Shown here piece by piece: positions 25,722 through 35,195 of a stretch of DNA of 64,000 nt. The position numbers were made by a program, and so were the translations under genes. How positions within the stretch are numbered: the first letter of the stretch is position 1; every line of letters begins with the position of its first letter. The DNA lies in contig CAYRQK010000001.1 of assembly GCA_964426605.1 (NCBI GenBank), positions 310,001 through 374,000 of the forward strand, given 5' to 3'. The notes beneath the pieces were generated by a model. That model saw nothing but the letters and a program-made list of their open reading frames with translations, was not told the DNA's origin and made no database searches. Source of the stretch: JAGQNT01 sp964426605. GTDB taxonomy: Bacteria; Patescibacteriota; Saccharimonadia; Saccharimonadales; UBA4665.

Positions 25722-28700
25722 ATGCGTCGATACGACAATGGAACCGACATCGCTGATTTTGACGCGGTACGCCTCGCGGTTGCCAGCCCAGAAAATATTC
25801 TGGATTGGAGCCACGGCGAAGTCCTGAAGCCCGAAACAATTAACTATCGAACCCAGAAGCCAGAGCGTGATGGTTTGTTTTGTGAACGGATTTTTGGTCC
25901 GGTCAAAGACATTAACCCGCACGATGCCAAGTACAAAGGTGTCCGGAGCCGCGAGGCTGCCGTCGACAAGAACGGCGAGCTAGTTACCCGTAGCATCGTC
26001 CGCCGTGAACGCATGGGCCACATCAGCTTGGCAGTGCCAGTTGCTCACATTTGGTTCCTGCGTGGTACGCCCAGCGCCATGGGTCTACTGCTTGGCCTGA
26101 CTGTCAAGAACCTGGAACGCGTGGCATACTTTGCAAGCTACATCATCAAAGAAGTTGATAGTGATAAGGTCAAGCAACTACTTGCTGACCGCGAAGCGCA
26201 GTCCAAGGCTGCTCAAGACGCTATCAAGATTCGCTTTGAGCAAGAAGCTAAGGCCGAGAACGCCAACGTTAAGGCTCTGGCCGAAATGCAAACCAAAGAA
26301 CTCGAAGACCAAGCTGTTGAATTTGAAATCTTCAAAAATCAGGTCGTAGGCCTCGAGCGGTTGAACCTGCTCAGCGAAACCGATTACCGTAACTTGCCTG
26401 ATGAGCTCCGTGAGCTCATCAAGGTTGGTATGGGTGGTGCGACGCTCCGCGACCTGCTGGTTGCGATCGATCTGACACAACTCATTACAGATCTGATGCT
26501 CGAAGCCGAGAGCGCCAAAGGCCAGCGCAAGAAGAAGCTGATGAAGCGACTTCGCTTGCTGGAATCTATGCAACGGGCTGGTATCAAGCCGTCGAGCATG
26601 TGCTTGTCGGTGTTGCCAGTCATTCCTCCGGACCTGCGCCCCATGGTGCAGTTGACGGGTGGCCGTTTTGCGACTAGCGACCTTAATGATCTCTATCGCC
26701 GCGTCATCAACCGTAACAACCGCCTTAAGAAACTCATTGACCTCAACGCTCCCGAAGTCATTCGCCGCAACGAGCAGCGCATGTTACAGGAAGCTGTCGA
26801 TGCGCTCATTGATAACAATAGCGCTCGCAGTGGTCGCGCTGTTGCCGCCACTGGCCAGCGTCGTCGCCTGAAGTCGCTCAGCGATATGCTGAAGGGCAAA
26901 CAGGGTCGTTTTCGTCAGAACCTACTTGGTAAGCGCGTCGACTACTCTGGTCGTAGCGTTATCGTTGCCGGCCCAGAACTCAAGATCAACCAGTGTGGTC
27001 TGCCCAAGATGATGGCTCTGGAGCTTTTCAAGCCGTTCGTCATCGGTGAACTCATCGAGCGCGAATACGCACACAACATCCGGAGCGCCAGCCGCCTCAT
27101 CGAAATGGGTGAGACTGTTGTCTGGGATGCCCTCGACGAAGTTATCAAGGGTAAATATGTCCTACTCAACCGTGCGCCGTCACTACATCGCCTCAGTATT
27201 CAAGCTTTCCAGCCGGTACTGATCGAAGGTCGCGCCATCCAACTGCACCCACTTGTCTGTAAGGGTTTCAACGCTGACTTCGATGGTGACCAGATGGCTG
27301 TGCACCTGCCGTTGTCCGACGAGGCTCAAGCCGAGGCTCGCGATATCATGGCTGCCAACAAGAACTTGCTGAAGCCAGCTGATGGTTCGCCGATCTTGCA
27401 CATCGAGCAGGACATCGTGCTTGGTTGTTACTACCTGACCTATGATCGATCCAGTGAACACGACAAACTTCGCCCTTACGCTGATATCAACGAGATGTTG
27501 ATGGCGCTAGACGAGAAGGTGCTGCGTTTGCAAAGTATCGTGCGCGTGCCATTCCGTGGCGAAATCCGTCAAACAACGGTCGGCCGCATTTTGTTCAACG
27601 AGATGTTCCCTGATGACTTCCCGTTCCAGGATGAGCCAATGACCAAAAAGCGTTTGCAGAAGGTTATGGCAGCTGTTCACAGTGCCTATGGCCAAGAGAA
27701 GACCGCCGAAATTGCCGATCACTTGAAGGACCTTGGCTTCCGTTATGCAACGAAGTCCGGCCTATCCATTGGCATGGGTGACTTTGCTAGCATTGACGGT
27801 ATGGGTGATGCCATTGCCGGCGGTGATGATCGCACCGCTAAGATTGCTGAGCAATACGAGCAAGGTTTCATCACCGAAGACGAGCGTTATCGTTTGACGG
27901 TTGAGAACTGGACCAAAGTCGAGGGTCAGGTCCGCGAGCTGCTGAGTCAGCAAATGGTTGGCCAGGACAGCTCAACGGCTATCGCTATCAACTCCGGTGC
28001 TCGTGGTAACATCTCGCAGCTACTCAACGCGGTCGGTATGCTGGGTGTGCTATCAGACGCCTCTGGTCGCGCTATCGAGCTACCTATTAAGTCGGGCTAC
28101 GTTGCCGGTTTGAACCCGCTCGAGTACTTCACTGGTACCCGTGGTACTCGCAAAGCCCTCATCGATATTGCCCTCAAGACCGCCGATGCTGGTTACCTTA
28201 CCCGCCGCTTGGTTGATGTCTCGCAGGACGTCTTCACCATCGACGACAAGGAAGAAGCATTGGACCCAGGTTTTGCGATGCTTCGCGCCGACGCCGCCGA
28301 AATCGGTGTCAGCTATGCCTCACGTCTCGAAGGTCGCTTCTTGGCTGTAAACATGAAGGGCTACGGCAAAGCTGGTGAGCGTATCACCGAAAAGATTGCC
28401 AAAGCACTCGACGAGGACGACACCATTGATGGTGTAAAGATCATGAGCACTTTGTCCAGCAACTCGGTTCGCGGCGTACCTCGCAAGAGTTACGGTGTTG
28501 ACCCGGCAACCGGCGAACTCGTTGCCGACCACCACCCAATCGGTGTGATTGCTGCGCAGTCCATCGGTGAACCTGGTACACAGCTATCGCTTGACTCCAA
28601 GCACCGCTCTGGTGTCTTGATGGCCGACGATACCGCTCAGGGCCTAACCCGTATCGAAGAGCTGTTCGAGGCTCGTTCACCAAAGGGCCAAGCCTACCTG

Positions 28701-29552
28701 ACCGAGATTACCGGCATCGTAGCCGCTTGGGAAGAGGGTGACCACTACATTGTGGCTGTCAACGCTAACGAAAAGTCCGACATCAAACTGGACCTTGGCG
28801 AGCGCAAAGCACAGGTAGCTGATGGCTCAGATGTAGCCGTGGGTGATGTGGTTGCTTCGCTCGAAGATGGCAGTGAGCCACTGATTGCTGCCATGGGCGG
28901 CAAGGCGCACGTGACCAAAAAGGCTATCGTTATCAAGCCAACCAACCAAAGCACCGTTCGCTACGAAATCCCTGGCTACAAGCAATTGTTTGTTAAGGAC
29001 GGCGACGAAGTCGTGGCTGGTCAACGCTTGACCAGTGGTAGCATCAGCTTGCACGATTTACTTCGGTTGCAAGGCGTCGAGGCCACACAGCGCTACATCA
29101 TGAACGAAATCTTGCGTATCTTTGCCGGGCAAGGTCAAAACATTGCCGACAAGCACCTCGAGATCATCGTTCGCCAGATGTTCAGCCGTGTGCAGATCGA
29201 AGAAGCTGGCGACAGTGAATTCGTGACAGGCGACGTGGTCAGTAAACTGGCTGTTGCGAATGCCAACGAACAGCTGGCCCACGACAATAAGAAGCCCGCT
29301 GTGGTCAACCAGTTGCTACTGGGTATCACCAAGGCATCGTTGTCGACGGATTCCTTCCTGAGTGCTGCTAGTTTCCAGGACACCACGCGTGTGCTGATTG
29401 CGGCTGCTACCAGCGGTAAGGTCGACAATTTGTATGGCCTCAAGGAAAACGTCATCTTGGGTCGCAAGATCCCCGTTGGCACCGGCTACAGCAAAGACGA
29501 GCCAGTCGAAGAGATGGCCGAAGACGCTGAGCTCGAAGAAGTCGCTGCCTAA
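25722..29552 (+). CDS. rpoC: DNA-directed RNA polymerase subunit beta-prime, zinc-site-less
   Basis: The 1276-residue catalytic subunit has the Mg-binding NADFDGDQM motif (517-525) and the bridge-helix/trigger-loop region. The ATG at 25722 follows a GGGGAGGAGG Shine-Dalgarno and the rpoB stop; the frame is open upstream into rpoB but that is overlap only. Two oddities are visible. The N-terminal zinc ribbon (about 63-92) has none of its four cysteines, and the second zinc site reads RGVPRKSYG (917-925) where the family has RGVCxKCYG. The trigger loop reads QLSLDSKHRSG (954-964) where most bacteria have QLTMRTFHxGG; the catalytic His is kept. Confidence 0.97.
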   Translation: MRRYDNGTDIADFDAVRLAVASPENILDWSHGEVLKPETINYRTQKPERDGLFCERIFGPVKDINPHDAKYKGVRSREAAVDKNGELVTRSIVRRERMGHISLAVPVAHIWFLRGTPSAMGLLLGLTVKNLERVAYFASYIIKEVDSDKVKQLLADREAQSKAAQDAIKIRFEQEAKAENANVKALAEMQTKELEDQAVEFEIFKNQVVGLERLNLLSETDYRNLPDELRELIKVGMGGATLRDLLVAIDLTQLITDLMLEAESAKGQRKKKLMKRLRLLESMQRAGIKPSSMCLSVLPVIPPDLRPMVQLTGGRFATSDLNDLYRRVINRNNRLKKLIDLNAPEVIRRNEQRMLQEAVDALIDNNSARSGRAVAATGQRRRLKSLSDMLKGKQGRFRQNLLGKRVDYSGRSVIVAGPELKINQCGLPKMMALELFKPFVIGELIEREYAHNIRSASRLIEMGETVVWDALDEVIKGKYVLLNRAPSLHRLSIQAFQPVLIEGRAIQLHPLVCKGFNADFDGDQMAVHLPLSDEAQAEARDIMAANKNLLKPADGSPILHIEQDIVLGCYYLTYDRSSEHDKLRPYADINEMLMALDEKVLRLQSIVRVPFRGEIRQTTVGRILFNEMFPDDFPFQDEPMTKKRLQKVMAAVHSAYGQEKTAEIADHLKDLGFRYATKSGLSIGMGDFASIDGMGDAIAGGDDRTAKIAEQYEQGFITEDERYRLTVENWTKVEGQVRELLSQQMVGQDSSTAIAINSGARGNISQLLNAVGMLGVLSDASGRAIELPIKSGYVAGLNPLEYFTGTRGTRKALIDIALKTADAGYLTRRLVDVSQDVFTIDDKEEALDPGFAMLRADAAEIGVSYASRLEGRFLAVNMKGYGKAGERITEKIAKALDEDDTIDGVKIMSTLSSNSVRGVPRKSYGVDPATGELVADHHPIGVIAAQSIGEPGTQLSLDSKHRSGVLMADDTAQGLTRIEELFEARSPKGQAYLTEITGIVAAWEEGDHYIVAVNANEKSDIKLDLGERKAQVADGSDVAVGDVVASLEDGSEPLIAAMGGKAHVTKKAIVIKPTNQSTVRYEIPGYKQLFVKDGDEVVAGQRLTSGSISLHDLLRLQGVEATQRYIMNEILRIFAGQGQNIADKHLEIIVRQMFSRVQIEEAGDSEFVTGDVVSKLAVANANEQLAHDNKKPAVVNQLLLGITKASLSTDSFLSAASFQDTTRVLIAAATSGKVDNLYGLKENVILGRKIPVGTGYSKDEPVEEMAEDAELEEVAA

Positions 29553-29572
29553 ATAGCACGATTCTTAGGCAC

Positions 29573-29604
29573 AAAACCCGCCCCCAAAACAGAGGCGGGT
29601 TTTT
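29573..29604 (+). terminator. Intrinsic terminator of the rpoBC operon
   Basis: AAAACCCGCC (29573-29582) pairs with GGCGGGTTTT (29594-29603), followed by further T. It lies 20 bp after the rpoC stop. Confidence 0.9.
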
Positions 29605-29633
29605 GCTGAGCTCGAAGAAGAATAGACTGACGA

Positions 29634-29711
29634 AATGTGGTAATTATGCCACTATGTGGCCACTTCGTTGAGCGAAGGCCAGTTTAGCTATTATGGCAAA
29701 ATTACCGCGTT
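29634..29711. other. Long nested hairpin between rpoC and the next gene
   Basis: GGTAATTATGCC (29639-29650) pairs with GGCAAAATTACC (29695-29706) with one mismatch. About five more outer pairs, two of them G-U, extend it to 29634 and 29711. Inside, TGGC and CTTCG pair with CGAAG and GCCA around a TTGAG loop. The 78-nt structure follows the rpoC terminator and precedes the promoter of the next gene. It has no T-run and no ORF. Confidence 0.45.
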
Positions 29712-29804
29712 CCGAAGCTCTCTACTCACTCGACCTAAGTTTTGAAGTTATTCGAGGTTTAGGTTGGAGTCGTATACTAATATTACATAATTGGAGTTAC
29801 CACG

Positions 29805-30959
29805 ATGGCGGAGGATCTACAACTCATTGCTCACGCCGACAACAAGTCTATCTTGCTGACGCCCGAACTTGAAACGACTCTGCCGGTTATCGAGCATGCG
29901 TTCGATGACGTAGACGCGGCATTTAACGAAGACCGTCGGGCGTATCTGCAGACGCTTGAGCGGTCCCAGTTCACAGTCAAGACAGATCGAGGTCCTGAGG
30001 TCGCCTGCTCGCTACTCATGAACGATAGTAAGCAGGCCGAAGAGTTGATGATCATTTTTGCACCACTTGCCGATCGTGATCCCAAGAGCTCTGCCGATAC
30101 ACTGTACCGCTATATTAGCCGCGATCCGTCGGTGAGCAGGACGGCTGCAAAGCCGAATACCTGGAACCAGACAACGAAGTCGGCCGTTACGGCTGACTTG
30201 CTGACGGCGTTTGATCGTGGCATGCCGGTCCTGACTATCTATGGACCAGTACCAACACACGCTCACAGCGCAGCGGAACGCAAACTCTTTCGCCGAGGCG
30301 ACTTCACGCCATTTGGCACGCTCGCTATGGAGGCAATTCGAGGTGCGATTACACAAGCGCAATTGCAGGTGCACAGCATGGACAGCCCGCAACAATTCCA
30401 CAAATTGCATATCAGTGGCGCGTCGCTAGGCGCCAATAATGCCGTGGGTGCAGCCGCCAAGCTGATGGAGCAGGGCTTTGATGTACAAACCGTCACGGCG
30501 CAGGAGCTGGTCTTGAGTCCCCGGAGCTTGCCCGATCTCGCCAAACGTTTTACGGCGGGTGGCCTCGTGGGAGGGGAGTCGCATGAATCGTTCCCCGAGA
30601 TAAGTCGGGTTATCGGTGAAGCTTCACTTCGCCAGGCTATTGATTACAAAGGCAGCGAGCCGATTGGGGTGAATTTGCGGATGGTGCAGAGTGCGTCTAA
30701 ATATTCGTACATGCGTGGCATGACACGCCCGCAGCCAACTGTCGAGGCCATAGAGAGACTCCTAGAAAGGGATGTTGATGTGCTAGTGGCTACCGCTGAC
30801 AATAGCGCCATGTCCGACAAGGGCCGTACGTTGCTGCCCGAAGGCGTACAACAGATACACATTACCGCCCAAGAGGGTGCCAAACTTGGTCATATTGTAG
30901 ATGAACACGTGGCGCTATCGGCGCTGGTGATTGCGCTTAATGTTATGAGGACTCGATAG
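29805..30959 (+). CDS. Alpha/beta-hydrolase-like protein (384 aa)
   Basis: The 384-residue protein contains a nucleophile elbow HISGASLGA (Ser207) after a beta strand and a late histidine in LGHIVDEH (about His363), consistent with a serine alpha/beta hydrolase. The N-terminal 60 residues and the insert around 215-330 are not recognised. No signal peptide is seen. TATACT (29772-29777) is a candidate -10 with a leader of about 25 nt and a GGAG site. It separates the rpoBC operon from the rpsL operon, where no gene is usually found. Confidence 0.6.
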   Translation: MAEDLQLIAHADNKSILLTPELETTLPVIEHAFDDVDAAFNEDRRAYLQTLERSQFTVKTDRGPEVACSLLMNDSKQAEELMIIFAPLADRDPKSSADTLYRYISRDPSVSRTAAKPNTWNQTTKSAVTADLLTAFDRGMPVLTIYGPVPTHAHSAAERKLFRRGDFTPFGTLAMEAIRGAITQAQLQVHSMDSPQQFHKLHISGASLGANNAVGAAAKLMEQGFDVQTVTAQELVLSPRSLPDLAKRFTAGGLVGGESHESFPEISRVIGEASLRQAIDYKGSEPIGVNLRMVQSASKYSYMRGMTRPQPTVEAIERLLERDVDVLVATADNSAMSDKGRTLLPEGVQQIHITAQEGAKLGHIVDEHVALSALVIALNVMRTR

Positions 30960-31008
30960 ATACATCATCCCTGGTAGGGCGCGTCCTTTAACGGGAGGGC
31001 GCCAGCTC

Positions 31009-31037
31009 TTGTATCTGTTGTAAAAATCTGCTACAGT
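31009..31037 (+). promoter_or_regulatory. Promoter of the rpsL-rpsG operon
   Basis: TTGTAT (31009-31014), 17 bp, TACAGT (31032-31037). The predicted leader of about 75 nt carries an AAGGAG Shine-Dalgarno before rpsL. A GC-rich hairpin (GGCGC 30978-30982 with GCGCC 30999-31003) lies just upstream and has no T-run. Confidence 0.55.
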
Positions 31038-31117
31038 TAGTAGGTCAAATTAAGTGATCTGAGCCACACGCGGCATTCGTGCGCAGCAGTACGATCACAC
31101 AACTCTGAAGGAGTTAT

Positions 31118-31531
31118 ATGCCAACAATTAATCAATTGGTGCGTAAACCACGCGGCCGAGCCCACGATAAGTCAAAATCGCCGGCATTGCAGCGTGTCAC
31201 CAACAGCCTCAAAACTACTAACTACGAGAAAGCTTCGCCGTTCAAGCGTGGTGTCTGTGTCAAAGTAACCACTAAAACCCCAAAGAAGCCAAACTCAGCC
31301 CTGCGTAAGGTCGCCCGTGTGCGCCTAACCAACGGCTATGAAGTCTGGGCGTACATCGGTGGTGAAGGCCACAACCTGCAGGAGCACGCGGTTGTGCTCG
31401 TGCGTGGCGGCCGCGTCAAGGACCTTCCGGGTGTGCGTTATCACATTGTCCGCGGTGCCCTCGACCTCCAGGGTGTCAACAACCGCAAACAGGGCCGCAG
31501 TAAGTACGGCGCCAAGAAAGAGAGCAAATAA
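31118..31531 (+). CDS. rpsL: 30S ribosomal protein S12
   Basis: The 137-residue protein carries the decoding-centre motifs TTKTPKKPNSALRKVARV and GGRVKDLPGVRYHIVRG, the site of streptomycin-resistance mutations in other bacteria. Length is normal. An AAGGAG Shine-Dalgarno precedes it. It is first in the rpsL-rpsG-X-fusA cluster; rpsG starts 2 bp after the stop. Confidence 0.98.
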   Translation: MPTINQLVRKPRGRAHDKSKSPALQRVTNSLKTTNYEKASPFKRGVCVKVTTKTPKKPNSALRKVARVRLTNGYEVWAYIGGEGHNLQEHAVVLVRGGRVKDLPGVRYHIVRGALDLQGVNNRKQGRSKYGAKKESK

Positions 31532-31533
31532 TA

Positions 31534-32013
31534 ATGCCACGTAAAGCTACTAAAGCCCTCGTTCGGCCCGTACAACCTGACCGCATCTACAACAATGAAA
31601 TGGTCACTCGCCTGATTAACCGCGTCATGCTCAATGGCAAAAAGCAGTTAGCCGAAAAGCTGGTATATACCGGTATGCAAAAAGCCGCCGACAAGCTGAA
31701 GGTTGAGAACCCGCTGGAAGTATTCGAGACTGCCATGAAGAATGTCATGCCACACATGGAGACTCGCAGTCGCCGTGTTGGTGGTGCTAACTATCAGATC
31801 CCCTTCGAAGTGAAGGGCCAACGCCAGAATCACCTGACGATGATGTGGTTTGTCGCCGCCTGCCGCGCTCGCAAAGGTATGAGCATGGCTGATCGCATTG
31901 CGGCCGAACTGATGGATGCCTACAACACCCAAGGTGCTGCAGTTAAGAAGCGTGAAGATACGCACAAGATGGCCGATGCCAACCGTGCGTTTGCTCACTT
32001 CGCCCGGAGTTAA
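31534..32013 (+). CDS. rpsG: 30S ribosomal protein S7
   Basis: The 159-residue S7 nucleates the 30S head and contacts the E site. The N-terminal MPRKA and the signature region GGANYQIPFEVKGQRQ are typical. It sits between rpsL and an unrecognised gene that starts one base after its stop. Confidence 0.98.
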   Translation: MPRKATKALVRPVQPDRIYNNEMVTRLINRVMLNGKKQLAEKLVYTGMQKAADKLKVENPLEVFETAMKNVMPHMETRSRRVGGANYQIPFEVKGQRQNHLTMMWFVAACRARKGMSMADRIAAELMDAYNTQGAAVKKREDTHKMADANRAFAHFARS

Positions 32014-32014
32014 T

Positions 32015-32461
32015 ATGGGTTTGTTTAGTATTCGTGGAGAGAACCTCGACGCCATTCAAGCACAGATTTGGTTTCCGGATCTTCAGTCGCCACGTGGTTT
32101 ACTGGAGGCGGATGAATATACTCGAGTGATGAGCCAGCCGGGTTTCAAGACACGCCACGATGACGTGCTTGCCAATACCGACTCAATGGTCGAGGTGTTT
32201 GAGCTCAATAAAACCGTCAGAGGCGAGTACGGCGTGGCTGCAGGCGAGCGACCAGGCATTGTTGGTCGCATGACGATGAGTATATTTGAGGTGCACGTTC
32301 CAATCAGGCGCCACTTGTTTGATGATAAGTCGATGAGCGTGCAAGAAGTCGAACTACCCGAACTCAACGACGATCCGTACGTCTACGGTCTACAGGCTAG
32401 TCGCATGGCAGCCGCCAAGGCAATCCAGGCATACGTAGCAAATCCAAATAATAATCAGTAA
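32015..32461 (+). CDS. Uncharacterised protein inserted between rpsG and fusA (148 aa)
   Basis: I do not recognise this 148-residue soluble protein. The start at 32015 follows the S7 stop by one base; the frame is open further upstream inside rpsG, but that would overlap S7. It has no Cys and no membrane segment, and it ends in an Asn-rich tail. Its position inside the str operon, 18 bp before fusA, implies co-expression with S12, S7 and EF-G. Confidence 0.7.
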   Translation: MGLFSIRGENLDAIQAQIWFPDLQSPRGLLEADEYTRVMSQPGFKTRHDDVLANTDSMVEVFELNKTVRGEYGVAAGERPGIVGRMTMSIFEVHVPIRRHLFDDKSMSVQEVELPELNDDPYVYGLQASRMAAAKAIQAYVANPNNNQ

Positions 32462-32479
32462 CGAGTGGAGACATAGCTC

Positions 32480-34567
32480 ATGGCAGACAAAGTAACACCA
32501 ATGAAAGATATCCGGAACCTGGGCATTATCGCACACATCGACGCCGGTAAAACGACCACCACAGAGGGTATCTTGTATCGCACGGGCCTGAGTCACAAGA
32601 TTGGTGCCGTGCACGAAGGCGAGACCACCACTGACTGGATGGCTCAGGAGCGCGAACGCGGTATTACTATCGTGGCCGCCTCGGTCACTTGTTTCTGGAA
32701 GGGTCATCAGATCAACATCATTGATACCCCGGGTCACATCGACTTTACGGTTGAGGTGGAGCGCAGTTTGCGTGTCCTCGATGGTGCTTGTGTTGTCTTC
32801 GATGGCAAGATGGGCGTCGAGTCTCAGTCCGAGACCGTGTGGCGCCAGGCTGACAAATACGGCGTGCCACGTGTTTGCTTTATTAACAAAATCAACCAAA
32901 CCGGCGGCGATTTCTACAAGTCACTCGAGTCTATCCACAACCGACTCAGCAAGCGCGCTTTCCCGATTCACTTGCCAATTGGTTTTGAGCAATCGATCAA
33001 TGGCGTCGTCGACCTCGTTGAGATGAAGGCGTACACCTATACCGAATTCCACGACAAAGCCCTCGTCGAGGCAGAAATTCCAGCCGACATGATGGAGCAG
33101 GTCAAAAAGTATCGCAGCTTGCTCATCGAGAACGCCGTGGCCGAGGATGAAGCGATGCTCGAGAAGTATTTTGAGGTTGGCGAGGAAGGTCTGTCGGTCG
33201 ATGAGATCAAGCAGGCTATCCGTGCCGCTGTATTATCAGGCAAGTTCTTCGCTGTTACCGGTGGCGATGGCCGTGGTGTAATTGTTGAAAAGGTCCTCGA
33301 CATGGTCAACGATTACCTGCCAAGCCCACTCGATGCCGCATCTACCTGGGGCACTCATCCCAAGACTGGTGACGAGATCGAGCGTAAGCCATCCGTTACC
33401 GAACCATTTGCCGCTTTGGCTTTCAAAATTACGACCGACCCATTCGTGGGCAAATTGGCCTACTTCCGTGTCTATTCTGGCAAAATTACTGCTGGTAGCT
33501 ATGTACTCAACAGTTCAACTGGTGAAAAGGAGCGCGTCGGCCGAATCGTTCGCTTGCAGGCTGATAAGCGAGCCGACGTGACCGAAGTCGAGGCTGGTGA
33601 TATTGCTGCTATCGTGGGCCTCAAGGGCACAACGACCGGCAACACCTTGTGCGACCTCAATAACCCGATTGTACTCGAGAGCATTACCTTCCCAGAACCA
33701 CCAGTCAGCATTGCTATTGAGCCCAAGACCAAGGCCGACCAAGAGAAGATGGGCATTGCCTTGCAGCGCCTGGCGGAAGAAGATCCAACCTTCCGTGTTC
33801 GTGTCGACGACGAGACCGGTCAGACGATCATCGCTGGTATGGGCGAGCTGCACCTGGAGATTCTGGTGGACCGTATGAAGCGCGAGTTTAGTGTCGAGGC
33901 CAACATTGGTCAGCCGCAGGTTGCGTATCGCGAAACCATCCGTAAGGATGCTGTTGAAGTACAGGGTAAGTTTGTTCGCCAATCTGGTGGTCGCGGTCAG
34001 TACGGTGATGTCTGGCTGCGCCTGAGCCAAAATGAACAAGGCGCTGGGTTTGAATTCATCAACTCTATCAAGGGTGGCGTAGTGCCAGCGGAGTACATTA
34101 AACCTGTCCAGCAAGGCATCGTGGAAGCTATGAGTAACGGCGTGATTGCCGGCTACCCGGTCGTTGACATCAAAGCCGAGCTGTACGATGGTAGCTACCA
34201 CGAAGTTGACTCCTCGGAGATGGCCTTTAACATCGCCGGATCTATGGCGCTGCAAGAAGGTGTTAAGCGAGCGAGCCCAACGCTACTCGAGCCCGTGATG
34301 AAAGTCGTAGTGGTGACACCAGAAGAATTCATGGGTGATGTGATTGGTGATCTCAACAGCAAGCGTGGCCGCATCGAATCCATGGAAGATTTGAGCGCTG
34401 GCAGCAAAGAAATCACTGCCTTTGTACCCTTGGGCGAAATGTTTGGGTACACTACTAACCTGCGTAGTAACACGCAGGGGCGTGCCAGCTCCAGTATGGA
34501 ACTTGACCACTATGCTGATGTACCAGGCCACGTGGCCGATGCTATCATCGCCAAGAACGCCAAATAG
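32480..34567 (+). CDS. fusA: Translation elongation factor G
   Basis: The 695-residue GTPase drives tRNA-mRNA translocation. G1 is AHIDAGKTT (about 17-25) and G3 is DTPGHIDF; the switch I arginine region MAQERERGITI is intact and domains II-V follow with normal length. A GGAG site precedes the ATG. It closes the rpsL-rpsG-X-fusA cluster; tuf is not adjacent but lies 740 bp further on under its own promoter. Confidence 0.98.
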   Translation: MADKVTPMKDIRNLGIIAHIDAGKTTTTEGILYRTGLSHKIGAVHEGETTTDWMAQERERGITIVAASVTCFWKGHQINIIDTPGHIDFTVEVERSLRVLDGACVVFDGKMGVESQSETVWRQADKYGVPRVCFINKINQTGGDFYKSLESIHNRLSKRAFPIHLPIGFEQSINGVVDLVEMKAYTYTEFHDKALVEAEIPADMMEQVKKYRSLLIENAVAEDEAMLEKYFEVGEEGLSVDEIKQAIRAAVLSGKFFAVTGGDGRGVIVEKVLDMVNDYLPSPLDAASTWGTHPKTGDEIERKPSVTEPFAALAFKITTDPFVGKLAYFRVYSGKITAGSYVLNSSTGEKERVGRIVRLQADKRADVTEVEAGDIAAIVGLKGTTTGNTLCDLNNPIVLESITFPEPPVSIAIEPKTKADQEKMGIALQRLAEEDPTFRVRVDDETGQTIIAGMGELHLEILVDRMKREFSVEANIGQPQVAYRETIRKDAVEVQGKFVRQSGGRGQYGDVWLRLSQNEQGAGFEFINSIKGGVVPAEYIKPVQQGIVEAMSNGVIAGYPVVDIKAELYDGSYHEVDSSEMAFNIAGSMALQEGVKRASPTLLEPVMKVVVVTPEEFMGDVIGDLNSKRGRIESMEDLSAGSKEITAFVPLGEMFGYTTNLRSNTQGRASSSMELDHYADVPGHVADAIIAKNAK

Positions 34568-34608
34568 CACCATATAAGGTTCCAGAAATCGTGACGTATC
34601 AGGACATA

Positions 34609-34637
34609 TTGACTAAAACACTCAAATCCTGTATAAA
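34609..34637 (+). promoter_or_regulatory. Strong promoter of a leaderless small gene
   Basis: TTGACT (34609-34614), 17 bp, TATAAA (34632-34637), then 6 bp to a GTG codon at 34644. With six intervening bases the +1 falls on the G of GTG. Confidence 0.75.
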
Positions 34638-34643
34638 ATAGCT

Positions 34644-34949
34644 GTGAATATGGAGAGAGTACCCGTTAACCCCGTCGAACAGGCGTATCAGAACTTGGCC
34701 GTGGCACAAGCGGCGGCCGATGAGATCTCATCGGTTGACTACCATAGTCCTGAAGCTCGGGCAGCCCGGAGTGGGTTATTGGAGCTGGAGTTAGAGGTTG
34801 CGAGCCAGGAGTGGGGGTCGGCATATGATATCGATCCCTGTAGTGAGGCGACAATGACGGCACAGGTAAAGGTCGCCGAACTGCAAACCCGACTTGCTGA
34901 GTGTGCATACCCGACGCAAAGTGCATTCCGCCTCCTGTCTCAGTTGTAA
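34644..34949 (+). CDS. Uncharacterised small protein (101 aa)
   Basis: This 101-residue, helix-rich acidic protein is not recognised. It may start at GTG 34644, which fits the promoter position as a leaderless start, or at ATG 34650. Ala/Glu/Leu-rich sequence over most of its length suggests an alpha-helical bundle. It stands alone between fusA and tuf. Confidence 0.55.
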   Translation: MNMERVPVNPVEQAYQNLAVAQAAADEISSVDYHSPEARAARSGLLELELEVASQEWGSAYDIDPCSEATMTAQVKVAELQTRLAECAYPTQSAFRLLSQL

Positions 34950-35012
34950 GTTACATCACCAGTATCGATATCGAGGTTTTATAAGAGCTTACTAAGGTGT
35001 AGACTGACGAAT

Positions 35013-35192
35013 ATGGAAAAGCATATAGAAAGTAGTTCGATAGAACTCGGAAACGGTGTAGATTATCAAGCTTCAGTGGAAGCATTCGTACCAGTGGTGC
35101 CTGAACGCATAGGCGTGGTCGAGTGGGCAAAACGTCTTGGCGACGCTGCCGTTTCTATGACGCGTGTCGTTCTCACCGGCAAGCTCGATTAA
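35013..35192 (+). CDS. Uncharacterised small protein (59 aa)
   Basis: An uninterrupted 59-codon frame runs from ATG 35013 to TAA 35190-35192. TAGACT (35000-35005) ends 7 bp before the ATG, so this would be another leaderless gene. The product begins MEKHIESSSIEL and contains EWAKRLGDAA; no family is recognised. The stop lies 3 bp before the tuf -35 box. Confidence 0.45.
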   Translation: MEKHIESSSIELGNGVDYQASVEAFVPVVPERIGVVEWAKRLGDAAVSMTRVVLTGKLD

Positions 35193-35195
35193 CTC

